A stretch of DNA of 64,000 nucleotides. Source: Ixodes scapularis (lineage: Eukaryota; Arthropoda; Arachnida; Ixodida; Ixodidae). Made by a program: the position numbers and the translations under genes. Shown here piece after piece: positions 10,607-20,820 of the stretch. Within the stretch, counting starts at the first letter, position 1; each line of letters begins with the position of its first letter. Location of the stretch: the NCBI RefSeq assembly GCF_016920785.2, contig NW_024609837.1:26661533-26725532 (forward strand), written 5' to 3'. The notes under the pieces are model-generated. The model was not told the DNA's origin. It did not search any database and saw only the letters and a program-made list of their open reading frames with translations.

Positions 10607-12063
10607 GCTACGCGTAGTGGGTGGAGGATGAAGCCAGCGCATGACGTCATCGTTTTTGGATGGCTCGTCCCTCCCCCAAGCGGCAAACGAGCTCAAGATC
10701 GACGAGAGACGCCGCAGAGCGTCAGACGCGCCCGTCTTGGCGTCGACGCGTGTTAGCGTCGCGATCGCTGTGAGACGCAGCAAGACGCGCGCTGCCGGAG
10801 ACGCTGACGCGAACTAGAGTGGCGCTGTTGGAGGGGGAAGGCGCGGGGCTTGCGTTCTAGGTGCTTTGGCAGAATGCGGCAAATCGCTATCCTTACAAAA
10901 AAAAAAAAGAAAATGTTTAGGTGTGATATGCTTTATATAAGACCAGATACGAATAACTGCGGGGCCAAATGAGACCGTATGTAGCCGCATAATGGGTTTG
11001 TAAATAAGATCGTATATCTGGGTGGTTCACATCGCACCGGGGTGGAGGAGAAGGAGGAGGACACAACTTTATTTATAATCTATCGGATTTGTAGGGTCAA
11101 GCCGATACGTGGAGAGACGGCCACTGGAAATAATAAGGCCCGATTCGTCAAACATAAGAGTCATATATGGGTCCCCCTGAATGACCCCATATTATACAAA
11201 TCCAGAGTTGCACCGAGAGAGAGCGAGAAAGAAAGCGAGAAAAAAAAACGGAGAGAAAAAGTGGTCGAAAGGTTAGGCGTGTTCGGTAATTATGCCGCGC
11301 GAAGAGTTCAAGTTTGTTTGCCAGTATTGACGCGCCAACAGAAAGCTAAACAAAACAACTAGGTACAGGGTCAAACTTCGCAAGTGATAGGTTTTGCCGC
11401 TCCTTCGCGTGTGTACATTAAAGCGTCGTCAGCAGTACGGGCCCACTGCAGGGACCACCGATGCACGAGTCGTTCGGAAGCGACCGAAATGCACGGGAAG
11501 TTGCAGGATATACCCTTTCCTCTAGAGTCTATTACACGAACTCTACGGCAGCGACGCGCTACAGGTGCGTAGTCACGTGATATACGTTAACGGCGCTGGA
11601 TTTGCTGAGACGACTCGTGGCGTCCACTGCGCTCTACCGTAAAGCGAGACGGAGTACAGGATGCGCCGAAAGGATAAAGAAACAAAAACCAAAAAAACCT
11701 GGCTCCTCTCGCCAAATAATCCTATTTGCAAGTCAAACGCTTTACACGGCCGCGTCTTCGCAGTCCTTAAATTGGCAGACGCGGCAGAAACGCCGCGCCG
11801 CCGAGCCATTGTGATTGTCTCGCATCGGAGATGAGAGAGGAAGATAACGCGTATAAGAGACCATGGGATCGACTGCGTATACTTCTCTGACGCCCGCCAC
11901 TTGTGATCAAGCAGCGCGTCAAAAGTGAAGGGCCGCGGCGCTGGTCCGTATTTGTGCGCTCGCTGTCACCGATTAAACAAATCACGCCCAAACCATGCGA
12001 TGCTGCGCCATTTTTTTTTCTTTTCTTTCTTGAGCGATCAGATCAACCGACGACTGCAAACTT
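10607..12063. other. Intergenic DNA, nothing firmly recognised
   Basis: At 11045-11080 the minus strand reads TATAAATAAAGTTGTG followed by CCTCCTCC. This resembles a retroposon 3' end like that at 7734-7812, but it is too short to assign. No gene was found. Confidence 0.4.
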
Positions 12064-12548
12064 GGGGCCCTAAACTCGTCGAACACTAAGTTGGAGCCCA
12101 AAGTTAGCGGAGCGCGCCGATTGGACGCCGCCGAAGAAAAGCGCCAAGTCATCGTCGGGATCGTCCAATCGGTGCGTTCCGTGAACTTCGGCCCCAACTT
12201 AGTGTTCGACGAGTTTAGCACCCCTGGGGCCCTAAACTCGTCAAACACAAAGTTGCAGCCGAAAGTTTGCGGAGCATGCCGATTGGACGCTGGCGAAAAA
12301 AGCGCCAAGTCATTGCCGTGATAGGCCAATCGGTGCGCTTTGTCAACTTCGGCCCCAACTTTGTGTTTCACGAGTTTAGGGTCCCTGGGCCTCTAAACTC
12401 GCCAAACACAAAGTTGGGGCCGAAGTTCGCGGTGCGCGCTGATTGGACTCGCGCAACGATGACGCAGCGCTTTTGACGCGCAAGTCCAATGGGCGCGCTC
12501 TGCGAACTTTCGGCTCCAACTTTGTGTTTGACGAGTTTAGGGCCCCTG
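12064..12548. mobile_element. Three tandem foldback units (hAT-like MITE array)
   Basis: Three units of about 162 bp (12064-12225, 12226-12386, 12387-12548). Each is an inverted repeat with arms CTAAACTCGTCGAACAC and AAGTTGGGGCCGAAG around a core with GATTGG and CCAATC. The core of unit 3 is inverted relative to units 1 and 2. Unit joints read CCCCTGGGGCCC or similar, as if CAGGGGCC-type ends abut. CTGCAAA occurs at both outer edges (12049-12055 and about 12545-12551), compatible with an insertion-site duplication. The open frames crossing it repeat the arm sequence and are not genes. Confidence 0.8.
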
Positions 12549-12602
12549 CAAAGAAAACGAGCGCCGCGACGATGCACTCTAGGGCGTTGCTCGAAATCCG
12601 GA

Positions 12603-12769
12603 GAGAGCAAGTCACCTGCTTCTTACTCGGGATTGGCGGTGACGTCAGAACGATGCCGAGCCCTTATTGGCTGATTGAAAAAAATAAATAAATAGTGGGT
12701 AGACCTCAATGCCCGATGCCTTGAGGTTGACCCACAACTCCCGAGTAAGAAGCAGGCGACTTTGTTCTC
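12603..12769. mobile_element. Foldback MITE family G, variant copy 3
   Basis: Arms CCTGCTTCTTACTCGGGA and TCCCGAGTAAGAAGCAGG are nearly perfect. The centre GGGTAGACCTCAA opposite TTGAGGTTGACCC matches the family. The outer arm sequence differs from copies 1, 2 and 4, so this is a subfamily. An AAATAAATAAATA run lies in the left arm. Confidence 0.8.
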
Positions 12770-13068
12770 CGCATTGGCTCCGCCAGACTGTCGGCTGCCC
12801 CGCCATTTTACCTTATACAACGGACAGAGTCTACGTATACGTATACCATCCTGCAGCCATTTACCGTATGTACTGAATACGCGCTTCGCACATGCGCGTC
12901 TCGGCGCTGCTGCCGGTGGCTCGATGGATACCTCCGATGGCTCGTATACGTCCTCTGCAGTAAATCGCATAAGGTGAAACTGAGTACATTATGGTCTAGA
13001 CACTATAGTGGATCTCTCCGACGACTCCGATAACGGTATACCCAGTAACCGCGGGACTATGGTAGGTA

Positions 13069-13294
13069 CAACACCACCTAGACAGAAGGCCTCCGCATGG
13101 TTTCCTCTTCTTCTATGAAACGTCATCACAGTCGGATCGCTCTAGGTCGGCTATTGGACCCGAGCCCGACCTTCGACGCGCTGATTGGCCACGAGCCGCA
13201 GCCGAACACTGACGCAGCACTCGTGCCCAATCTCTCGCCTCGATCGATCTGACTATGATGACGCGTGTGGAGGCCTTCTGTTTAGGTGGTGTTG
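13069..13294. mobile_element. hAT-like MITE with perfect 8-bp duplication
   Basis: A 226-bp element with ends CAACACCACCTAGACAGAAG and CTTCTGTTTAGGTGGTGTTG, flanked on both sides by GGTAGGTA (13061-13068 and 13295-13302). Duplications of 8 bp with C-A-initial inverted ends are characteristic of hAT transposition. There is no transposase frame, so it would have been moved in trans. Confidence 0.85.
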
Positions 13295-13315
13295 GGTAGG
13301 TATCGGAACGATATA

Positions 13316-13496
13316 CTATAGTCCGTTGCAACTCAAAAAGGTAGGGCGGGGGTAAGACGGGCCGGGGAGGAGGAATCAGACAGAACGCTAAAGAGAACAG
13401 GAGGTTTCCCCCTCTCTTCTCCAGCGTTCCGTCCGCTTCCTCCTCCCCGGCCCGTCTTACCCCCGCCCTACCTTCTTGAGTTGTAACGGACTATAG
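13316..13496. mobile_element. Foldback element with TATAGTCCGTTGCAAC ends
   Basis: A 181-bp hairpin: the arms (about 60 bp) run from CTATAGTCCGTTGCAACTC through GTAGGGCGGGGGTAAGACGG, and are mirrored by CCCCGCCCTACC and GAGTTGTAACGGACTATAG. A TA duplication, as for Tc1/mariner elements, is possible. A similar terminus appears at 63875-63903. It starts 13 bp after the duplicated target of the preceding MITE. Confidence 0.8.
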
Positions 13497-13570
13497 AACA
13501 CTCTATTGTTAGACGTTGATTGCATTTGCACGTGGTGTAGCTGAGGATCTCTCGTCGCAGGCGGTGATCT

Positions 13571-14335
13571 TTAAAGGAGCTGTGCGACGATTTTAACGTT
13601 GAAAGAATTGACATCTTCTACTTTTGACATTGTTCACCATGTCACAAAGAACAGAAAACGTAACATCATTCCTTCGAAATGTTGCGATTCCGCCGCGTAA
13701 TCGCGAGGCAAAAATTAAAATATTCCTCAACCTGCAGCCGTGAGAAACACGCGGCATGACGTCAATGGGGGTCTTGTAGAAACATAGCAAGTTTTGCGAA
13801 TACCTGCTCGATAAAAGGCAACTTTATAAATATTGTCGTTCTAACATACATATAAATGTGTCAAAAACCTGGTATCATCGACAAAACTTTTATTATACGG
13901 AGTATTAGTGGCGCCATCTATCCCAGGTCCGCAAAACCGTCAGCTCTATCTACTACCGCGAACAGCCGCCAGAAGCCGGAGGTTTGAGGGGGACAGGGCC
14001 GGATTGATATGGCCGGACCCGGATGAGACTTTCCTCCTTTCACCGTATTGTTCGCGCTGCGCCCGCCAGCACGTGTTCACGCAATCGCGAGCGGATGACT
14101 CTAGAGAGAGCTTCACCGGAACCCCGCGCAACCCCCATTGACGTCACAGCGCACGTGATTTGGAAGATGGTGAAGAAGTTGAGAGGTGCCGAAAAGCTCA
14201 ATCTCGGTCAATTTTTAAAATAAAAACTAGGACATGCAGGCAAAAGCGGGTTTTTGTTCTTTACTTCAGGAAGGTGGAGACACCAACTCCCGAATTATTC
14301 GAGCAAAGCACTGAAACTGTTGCACAGCTCCTTTA
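13571..14335. mobile_element. Putative TIR element, AAAGGAGCTGTGC ends
   Basis: The ends AAAGGAGCTGTGCGACG and TTGCACAGCTCCTTT are inverted. Two inner inverted matches support one element: CACCATGTC against GATGGTGAAG, and GACGTCAATGGGGG (13757-13770) against CCCCCATTGACGTCA. The interior is GC-mixed and has no recognisable transposase; frames of 60-77 codons are not convincing. Confidence 0.55.
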
Positions 14336-14383
14336 AGGCGTCACTGCCGGCTGCGCTGTCCGGCGACGCCTTCGTGACATCAA

Positions 14384-14570
14384 GGGATCGGTTGGCCGAC
14401 TCGGCCGAAGCACTTCGTAGCTCAGAGCACGTGAAGTGAAAGGTTGTGCTGCTGCAGCAGAACTCGGGGAGTCTGGGTTCAATCCACACCTACGCCAGTA
14501 TACCACGTTAAGAAGGCCTGCACCTTGCTTTTTAGGTGGCCTTCCTTCCGGGCACGATGACAACAAAAGC
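14384..14570 (+). mobile_element. SINE relic, tRNA-like head
   Basis: Contains TTGGCCGACTCGGCCGAAG (A-box-like), CGTAGCTCAGAGCACGTG and a good B box GGGTTCAATCCACAC, as in the other SINE copies. The downstream body has diverged beyond alignment by eye, so this may be a different SINE sharing the head. Confidence 0.55.
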
Positions 14571-14632
14571 CGTCAAAACAACATGGCTTCGAAGAGTTCG
14601 TAACTACAACTTCTCCGGAATTTTTCTTAAAG

Positions 14633-14955
14633 GGACACTGACAGGGTATTTATGCTCGCCGAGGTTTCTAGTTGTACGTGACATATGAGAGCCCAACTAC
14701 CCAGAACAGAATTTGCGGCTCGAAATTCGGTTTCTTTCCACCCGAAAACCGCCGATCGAGAAATGTCCGGTTTGAATCGCGCTCACTCTCTTTTCCGTGG
14801 TCACAGGCCGTTCTCTAAGGTTTTGACGCGACCACCAATTTTAATCAAAGTCGTCAGTGAAGGCGCACAGTCAATATTAAAAATACACAAAAAAAATGAA
14901 ACCTATTTTTTGTGGCTTCTAAAAACCTGAAATACGTTGATGGGGAAAAAAAAAA
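14633..14955 (+). repeat. Dispersed repeat family B, copy 2
   Basis: Full-length match to 2027-2360 in the same orientation, beginning TAAAGGGACACTGACAGGG and ending in an A run. Confidence 0.75.
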
Positions 14956-15207
14956 AAGGTAGCACAGACAACCGGAAGCATTCTGTGCGTTCACTGCATA
15001 ATTCTCAACACGGCGTCGTTTCGCGTATCGCGGGACTAGCTGATGGCAGCGGACGACGGGCATTGGACCTCTACCACCCCTACTTCAGAACTGTCGTTCA
15101 CGGTATACCGGCGAATTCTGTCTTCCTTCGAAAGAAAAATTTTGGACCGATCGAAAGAACCGATATTCATTCCGTACGACACGTCCGACCAGCAAGCCGA
15201 TTGCACG

Positions 15208-15275
15208 GAGACGTCACCGAGACGTCGCCGAGCCGTCGCCGAGCCGCCGCCGAGCCGTCGCCGAGCCGTCGTCCC
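15208..15275 (+). repeat. Short tandem repeat GCCGAGCCGTCG
   Basis: Four to six imperfect copies of a 9-12-bp GC-rich unit (GAGACGTCGCC, GAGCCGTCGCC, GAGCCGCCGCC). Confidence 0.8.
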
Positions 15276-15309
15276 TTCTCGTGGCTGAAGACATCGCTCG
15301 CTCAAACGT

Positions 15310-15925
15310 CAAGCACGAAGTGCGTACTCCGAGCTAAATACGCACGCGTACGGTTTCTTTACGAGGTGCGAATGTGGCCTATGCGTGGTGCTGCCCGACT
15401 TCACGCCGGCAGCGCATGTACTGAAGAGAAACCAACAGCAAACTTCCGAAGTACAGTCGACCGGCTGAATTACTGCGGGTTCCTTCAGTAGCTCATATAA
15501 AAGAAAGTCTTCACAGCCGCGGGAACACGCATTGTTTATTATACGTCTAAGCACATCTTGGGCACGCTGGGACACACCTCGATACAAGGGTCATCGGGAA
15601 AACACTCACAACTAAATCGCGGTAGAGCGTTTTCTTACTGACATCACAAAAGTAATTCAAAGAAAAACGTGCTGTCAAAAACCCCATCGTGTTAAAAACC
15701 TCTTTCAGAAAACCAACGATTCTTGTTGCCTCGCCGCCATGAAAAGAAACAAGAAAAAATGGCAAATAAGGTGACACTTTTGTCTGAATCAGTGTGCGAA
15801 TGAACGGGTGCTCTTGGTCTCTCTCAAAAAAAAAATAATAAGAAAGATGAAGCGTGACACAAGCTTCCTGACAAAGAAGTGGGAAAGCCCTACACCACCA
15901 TTACAAACTCGATGAAAAAGTTCAG
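15310..15925 (-). pseudogene. Tx1/L1-like LINE ORF2 C-terminal region, broken
   Basis: On the minus strand, broken frames carry GGVGLSHFFVRKLVSRFIF (near 15900-15840) and then FLKEVFNTMGFLTARFS and KKTLYRDLVVSVFP (15710-15580), followed by a degraded segment containing QDVLRRI. These correspond to the region after the RT domain in Tx1-like LINEs, and to 20024-20640 of the plus-strand element, which has GGLGLVNVKLK and KRKTLYWDTLDML. The series runs across several frameshifts. The fragment points away from the neighbouring plus-strand LINE, so the two are opposed. Family assignment rests on recalled similarity. Confidence 0.6.
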
Positions 15926-15929
15926 CATT

Positions 15930-17174
15930 GCACTCCCGGCGCTTGCCAGCTACGGTCGTGTAATCATGCTCTCCCAAGGAGCGGCGATAACGGCCCTTTC
16001 AGGCCGCGGAAATTCTGTCTTGGCTTCCACTGACGACTACCGTGTCGCTCTGCCCCCGTTTCCTTCAAGAAGTGTTGCGCTGGACTCTGTTCTTCTTCAT
16101 GGCGACGTCTCCGGAAGACGGTATAAGATTTCTGATTTCCGGGCAGAGTTGGAGCGCTTGGACGTGATGGCCGACATCGACGCTGGAGGCTACCAGATGA
16201 ACCACGTCTGGATGCTCTCTCTGAAGACGACGGAATGTAAGCGACGTGTGGTAGAGGCGGCGGAGCTCCCCATAAAAGGCAAGCGCTGTGTGATCATCGA
16301 CCCCGACAACGCGGATGTTCGCGTGAAGCTGCATTGGGTTCCTTTTCACGTCACCGACGAGGTTATGCGGAAGGACCTGGAGCCTTTCGGAAAGGTGAAC
16401 GGAATCACCAGTGACATCTGGAGAGCCGATGGCTTCGAGAGCATCCAGTCCATGGCTAGGATAGCTCGCCTAAGCCCAAAGAGGGCGTATCCCTGGACCG
16501 CCTTCCACATCAGTTGAGGATCGCCGGCGGGAACGTCTTGGTAGTTGTACCAGGGCGCCCACCGCTCTGCCTCCGGTATAAGGGCACCGGACACATACGC
16601 CGCGAGTGTCGCGTACCGAAGTCCGAAAAGTGTCGACGCTTCGGGCATGAGCGCGTCAACTGTGTGGTGACGTATGCCAGCGTCACCGAGGCAATCGTCG
16701 AGAACGAAGCGTCGAGCCTCGAAATGGACGAGGAGGAGGCTGAGAAAGCAGCAGAGGTCGTGGAGCAGGTCCTCGCAGTACCGACTACGACGCCTAGTCA
16801 AACGAAAGCTGAGAGTGCGCCGCCCGAGAAGCAGCAGACGGTACCAGTTCCGAAGGGCCCCCCTGCTTCGGCTCTTGCGGCATCCCGGCAATGGGGACTT
16901 CAAAGTTCCAGAGTTAGCCGTCAAGGTGAAGGGCCAGGCATCAAATTGGGCGGACGACCAGGACGGCACGGCGGAGTGGGCGACGGACGACGACCCCGAG
17001 CTGAGTGACTCTGGGGAGAACTTCAAGCTCCCGTCGGACCAGCGCTCCGAAGACGACGGCCAAGTGCAGCGGTCGGGCCTCAAATGGCAGAAGGTCACCA
17101 AACCCCGACGGGCCAGGTTTAACCCCGCCACGCGACTTCCGACGGAGGAACACGGCCGAAAGCCACCGGAATAG
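15930..17174 (+). pseudogene. LINE ORF1 (gag-like, zinc knuckles), frameshifted
   Basis: The first part (to 16517) contains VLLHGDVSG, YQMNHVWMLSLK, KGKRCVIIDP and VKLHWVPFHV, a pattern I know from ORF1 of Tx1-like LINEs and which resembles an RRM-like fold. A frameshift near 16440-16515 leads into a frame with two zinc-knuckle relics, CLRYKGTGHIRREC and EKCRRFGHERVNC. In the first, the second Cys is Tyr; in the second, the first Cys is missing, so neither can bind zinc normally. A second shift near 16880 leads into an acidic tail with SDSGENF that ends at 17174. ORF1 would coat the RNA, but this copy is dead. Confidence 0.7.
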
Positions 17175-17197
17175 GTGAGGTTCTTTTCGTTCATTCC

Positions 17198-17417
17198 AAT
17201 AGACCGATCTCACTAAGCGTTCCACGCATGCGTGACGCCGCCATAACTGTAGTTCATAGGATGCAGACGCCAGTTCACGAGACGGCTCATGCCGCATCAT
17301 GCTCTGCTCGTGCAGGCCTCCAGCAGGGTTGTCGCACGTGCAGAAAGACTACAGCTTCCACAATGCATGGCAGCAGCGGTGGCGTACTCAAACTATAGCT
17401 GGTGCGATCGGTCTATT
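17198..17417. mobile_element. MITE with AATAGACCGATC ends
   Basis: A 220-bp insertion between ORF1 and the endonuclease of the LINE. Its ends AATAGACCGATCTCAC and GTGCGATCGGTCTATT are inverted. It is GC-rich inside and non-coding. No target duplication is evident, so the exact boundary is approximate. Confidence 0.65.
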
Positions 17418-17487
17418 CGGTTTTCGGTTCGCTGAGACGTTCGCAATGTTTCAACTGACGCCGCCAGTGATTCTCCCTTTATAGAAA

Positions 17488-18235
17488 TCAAAGGAAACAT
17501 AAAGCGTCTCAAGTTTGCCACGCGAAACTGCGTTAGTTTACAAGCGCAACAACACAAGCAGTGGGTGCTGAACTTTCTTCTTGAAAAGAAGATAGACGTG
17601 TTGTTTCTGCAAGAAACCAAACTTTCTACAAATGCACAAGTTGAAGCCGTGGCTCGTTTTGTGGCGCGTCACTACGCAATCTTAGTGTCAGTCGCAAACG
17701 GCCAAATCGCTGGAACGGCTGTCATAGTTAAAAAGGGAAAGGAATAAATGTATGCCCCGAGTGGGAAACAGATAAGACTGGCAGAATCTGCAGTATTGAC
17801 GTCATTTATGATAACGAACTGTACAACAGTGTGTCAGTTTACGCTCCAAATGACTCGGCGACTCGGAGGAATTTTTTTTTTTTTTTCGTCTTTGCGACAG
17901 TACTTGGATACTCCGTGCAAAACAGTGCTTGGCGGAGACTTTAACTGTGTCCTGAAAGCGGGGGACTGTTCGAAAGGCGCAAGGGCAGACTCAAGTTTGG
18001 TCGAGTTGCGCAAGCTACTGCGTGACTTTGATCTTCAAGACGTCACAGAGCTGACGGAAACCGCCTCCCCAGGGTACACACACTGGCAAGGAGACTGTCA
18101 CGCAAGGCTAGATCGTGTCTACGTATCAGGCGCACTCGCCGTAGCTAGCCTGACCTATAAAGCTGTCCCGGTAGCTTTCTCTGATGACGCCTGCGTCATC
18201 ATGACAATGGGAAAGGTCATTCGCAGAAACGTCAC
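17488..18235 (+). pseudogene. LINE endonuclease (EEP family), broken
   Basis: The conserved blocks appear in order but across at least two frames: FATRNCVSL (Asn block), DVLFLQETKL (catalytic Glu; 17598-17627), then after a stop at 17745 SVYAPND (17838-17858), GGDFNCVL (17933-17956), THWQG, ARLDRVYVS and finally FSDDACVIM. In active EEP endonucleases the last block is SDH; here the His is Asp, a lost catalytic residue. A T run near 17872-17886 marks one break. It would nick target DNA in an active element. Confidence 0.75.
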
Positions 18236-18559
18236 GTCATCATGGTGGAGTGGCTGGAAACTGAATCTGGAAGACGAGCAGCTCTGCAAAACGATAAAAC
18301 GGATAATTAAAGAAGCGAACGGGAAACCAAACCAACCACATGAGAACAGCTGAAAGAAAGTTAAGTGAACCGCGTACAGATACGGCCAGGAAAAGGCTGC
18401 CCAAGTACGTGCCGAAAAGCGCGAACTCTTGCAAACCCTCTCAACCCTGATCAAAGAGGAGAACAAGACTCCTGGCATCTTCACTGAAGACATCAAAGAC
18501 CTGCAAGGGACGGCTTCTCGAAATACTCGAGAAGCAGTACCAGGGAGCAATGATCCGGC

Positions 18560-19815
18560 GTCGCACGCTTGCGTTGGAAAGAGACGAAGAACCAAGAAAG
18601 GTTTTTTAAAACGAAAGAACGGCAGCGCTCTGCTCAGAAGCGCGTTACGTCACTCCGAGTCCTGGATACCATTCTGACAGAGCAAGAAGATATTGAAAAC
18701 GCTTTTGTCTCAGCGTACAAGGATTTGCTTACGGAAAAGGATCACCTTCAACCGCTCCGGGCACTCGGAGTGCCGCTTCCGAAGGTGTCGGAGGAGCTGC
18801 GAGAGGAAATCAACAAGAAGATTTCCGTCGCAGAAATCGAGTAGGCCGTCAAAGAACTCGCTCCACGGAAGTCTTCGGGGATCGATGGTCTAGGCGGCGT
18901 TTTCTACCAGACGTTCCTGAGTAAACTTGCACCGATCCTCCGTGACGTCTTCGAAGACATTCGGCGACGGAACCTGATGCCACCATCCATGCGACAGGCT
19001 CTGACAGTTCTCATACCGAACAAGCATGGCGGGGAAGAACCCAGTGTGGACAGCTTTCGTCCCATCAGCCTTCTGACCACGGATTACAAGGTACTGGCCA
19101 AGGTAATAGCCCGACGGCTGAACGCTGGCCTACGTGACGTCATAGGCGGACGCCAAACCTACAGCCTCAAAGGCAGGACCATCGCCACAAATCTGCACAC
19201 CATGCGAGTCGCGTGCGAAGCGGTGCAGGTCCTCGGCCAGCCCCTCGAAGCACTTGAAATGGACCCGAGCAAGGCCTTCGATCGCGTATCGCATTCATTT
19301 CTCTTCGGCATTCTTGAGAGCTGTGGGGTTGAATCGCGGCTTCTGAAGTACGTGAAGCTGTGCTACCGGGACGTGTCGACTTGCCTGCTTGTGAACGGAA
19401 ATAGGACTGCCTCCATCCCCATCAGCAGATCGGTGGGACAGGGGTGCCCAATTTCGCCCATTTTGTTCGCGCTCTACCTCGAAGCAGAGATATTGCGGGT
19501 GACGTGAACATTCGTGGACTGACTCTGCCAGGAGGCGCCGTAAATGAGCTTACGTATGCGGACGATTTAACAGTGCTGTGCTCTTCGAGAAGTCAAGTGC
19601 AGGCGGCGGTACAACATAGCGGCGCCTTCTGCACTGCCTCCGCCGCCCAAATGAACGCTGGGAAGTCGAAGTGAAAGGAAGCGTGGCGCGGCGAATGGGA
19701 CTCCAAGACGGAACAATTTCTTGGCATTAGTTTTGCGGACTCTGTGACGAACTATTTAGGAGTGAATTTGAACCCTGAGCGTCTCAGCACGGACGTGGTG
19801 GAATTGATCTGAACC
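18560..19815 (+). pseudogene. LINE reverse transcriptase, broken
   Basis: Blocks in order: KSSGIDGLGGVFY, DSFRPISLLTTDYKVLAK, AFDRVSHSFL (motif A Asp retained), SVGQGCPISPILFALYLEA, then a frameshift near 19495 and LTYADDLTVL with the YADD site at 19555-19566, followed by ASAAQMNAGKSK and FLGISF. There is an in-frame stop at 18841-18843 and another at 19672. RPISLLTTDYKVLAKVIARRLN-type sequence is typical of the L1/Tx1 group. The catalytic motifs are intact, but no single frame spans the domain. Confidence 0.85.
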
Positions 19816-19833
19816 GTCTAAATATCGAAGTGT

Positions 19834-20023
19834 AAAGGTCGGTTCTCACATGCAGCGAAGCGCTAATGTAGCGCTTCTCACGTGTCGTCCGCTACTTATT
19901 GTCTGCCATGAACAACAGTATTGATGGTGCGATAAAAAGCTGGTGAACGCTCCCGTCAGCACGCGCTTAGCGCGAGGTCAGCGCTACGCTTGTAGCGCTC
20001 CGCTACATGTGTGAACAGGCCTT
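19834..20023. mobile_element. MITE family F copy 1, inside LINE ORF2
   Basis: A 190-bp element with ends AAGGTCGGTTCTCACATGC and CATGTGTGAACAGGCCTT and inner CAGCGAAGCGC and TAGCGCTCCGC. It separates the RT thumb from the C-terminal region. The family also occurs at 25456-25832. GGCCTGTTCACAC-type ends occur in PIF/Harbinger MITEs, but the 3-bp duplication expected for them is not clear (TAA and TTA flanks). Confidence 0.75.
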
Positions 20024-20640
20024 TAGAGTGGCGCGGTAGGCAGATGTCTCTGCCTACTCGGGCTTTTGCGTGCAATGCTGTTTTTTTTTTTTTCAACCAT
20101 ATGATATCCGGCCCAAGTGGGACCGTGTGCACAATTTGCAAAGTGCACCGTTTTCTTGCCACCTTTGTGTGGAAATCACTGTTTGAGCGCATGAGACGCG
20201 ACAACTTGTTTTTGAGCCAAAAGAAAGGCGGCCTTGGGTTAGTAAACGTTAAACTTAAGTTCAAAGTTCACTGTTTTATGTTTTTCAGAAGCCAGAGGAA
20301 CGACATTGTTTTATTCTCCTTCACAGTGCTCGGAGGTAATTTTTTAGGACAGTGGCTAGAAGGTGAAGCTGGGTCTTCCCGCTCACGGGTCTTAAAATTC
20401 TAGAAAAAAAAAATAAAAATTGAAGCAGCGCATAATTCTTTTAGGGACCGCTTCTCTGATGAGTACCTTGACAAGGTGAAACGAAAGACTCTGTACTGGG
20501 ACACGCTCGACATGCTAAAAGGGCGTGAAGAACTAATGATTCCGGTGAAGCACAGGTTGCACAGCTGACTGCTACGGCGATTAAAGGTACAGCCGCCATT
20601 CTCGGTACTTTTTCCATACGGAGTTGGTGAGTGGTCGCGC
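20024..20640 (+). pseudogene. LINE ORF2 C-terminal region, broken
   Basis: Resumes after the MITE with WRGRQMSLPTRAFACN, then LATFVWKSLFERMRRDNLF, KKGGLGLVNVKLK and, after an A run at 20402-20413, DEYLDKVKRKTLYWDTLDML. It corresponds to the post-RT region seen in opposed orientation at 15310-15925. T and A runs (20081-20094, 20402-20413) mark the breaks. Confidence 0.65.
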
Positions 20641-20730
20641 GACCAACACGACGTCACCCAAACGTCGTGTTTTTCTTTCCGTCCACTTCCTTTTTTTGTG
20701 TGTAACACAATTATATATATGCTGCAATTA

Positions 20731-20820
20731 CGTGTTCTACCCGCTGATCCACATGTGGATCAGCGGGTAGAACACGAGGAAATTCGGGAAGAGGCTGCAG
20801 CCTCTTTCCGAATTTCCTCG
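20731..20820. repeat. Two abutting 46-bp palindromes
   Basis: 20731-20776 is a perfect palindrome (CGTGTTCTACCCGCTGATCC and its mirror, centre CA|TG). 20775-20820 is a second one (CGAGGAAATTCGGGAAGAGG, centre TG|CA) with one mismatched pair. They share two bases. Both have zero spacer, so each could extrude as a cruciform. Confidence 0.95.

Larger units (their letters stand above)
15930..20700 (+). mobile_element. Degenerate Tx1/L1-like non-LTR retrotransposon
   Basis: An almost full-length but inactive LINE: RNA-binding ORF1, then ORF2 with an apurinic-type endonuclease, a reverse transcriptase and a C-terminal region. Such elements copy by target-primed reverse transcription. It is broken by several frameshifts, in-frame stops and two MITE insertions (17198-17417 and 19834-20023). 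The 5' limit is uncertain because an opposed LINE fragment abuts it. The 3' limit near 20700 is inferred from where recognisable coding ends, and no clear poly(A) or target duplication was identified. Confidence 0.75.

Noticed and set aside
12091..12476. Repeated peptide with FGPNLVFDEF motif
   Set aside because: Produced by translating the arms of the three tandem hairpins; it appears on both strands because the arms are inverted.
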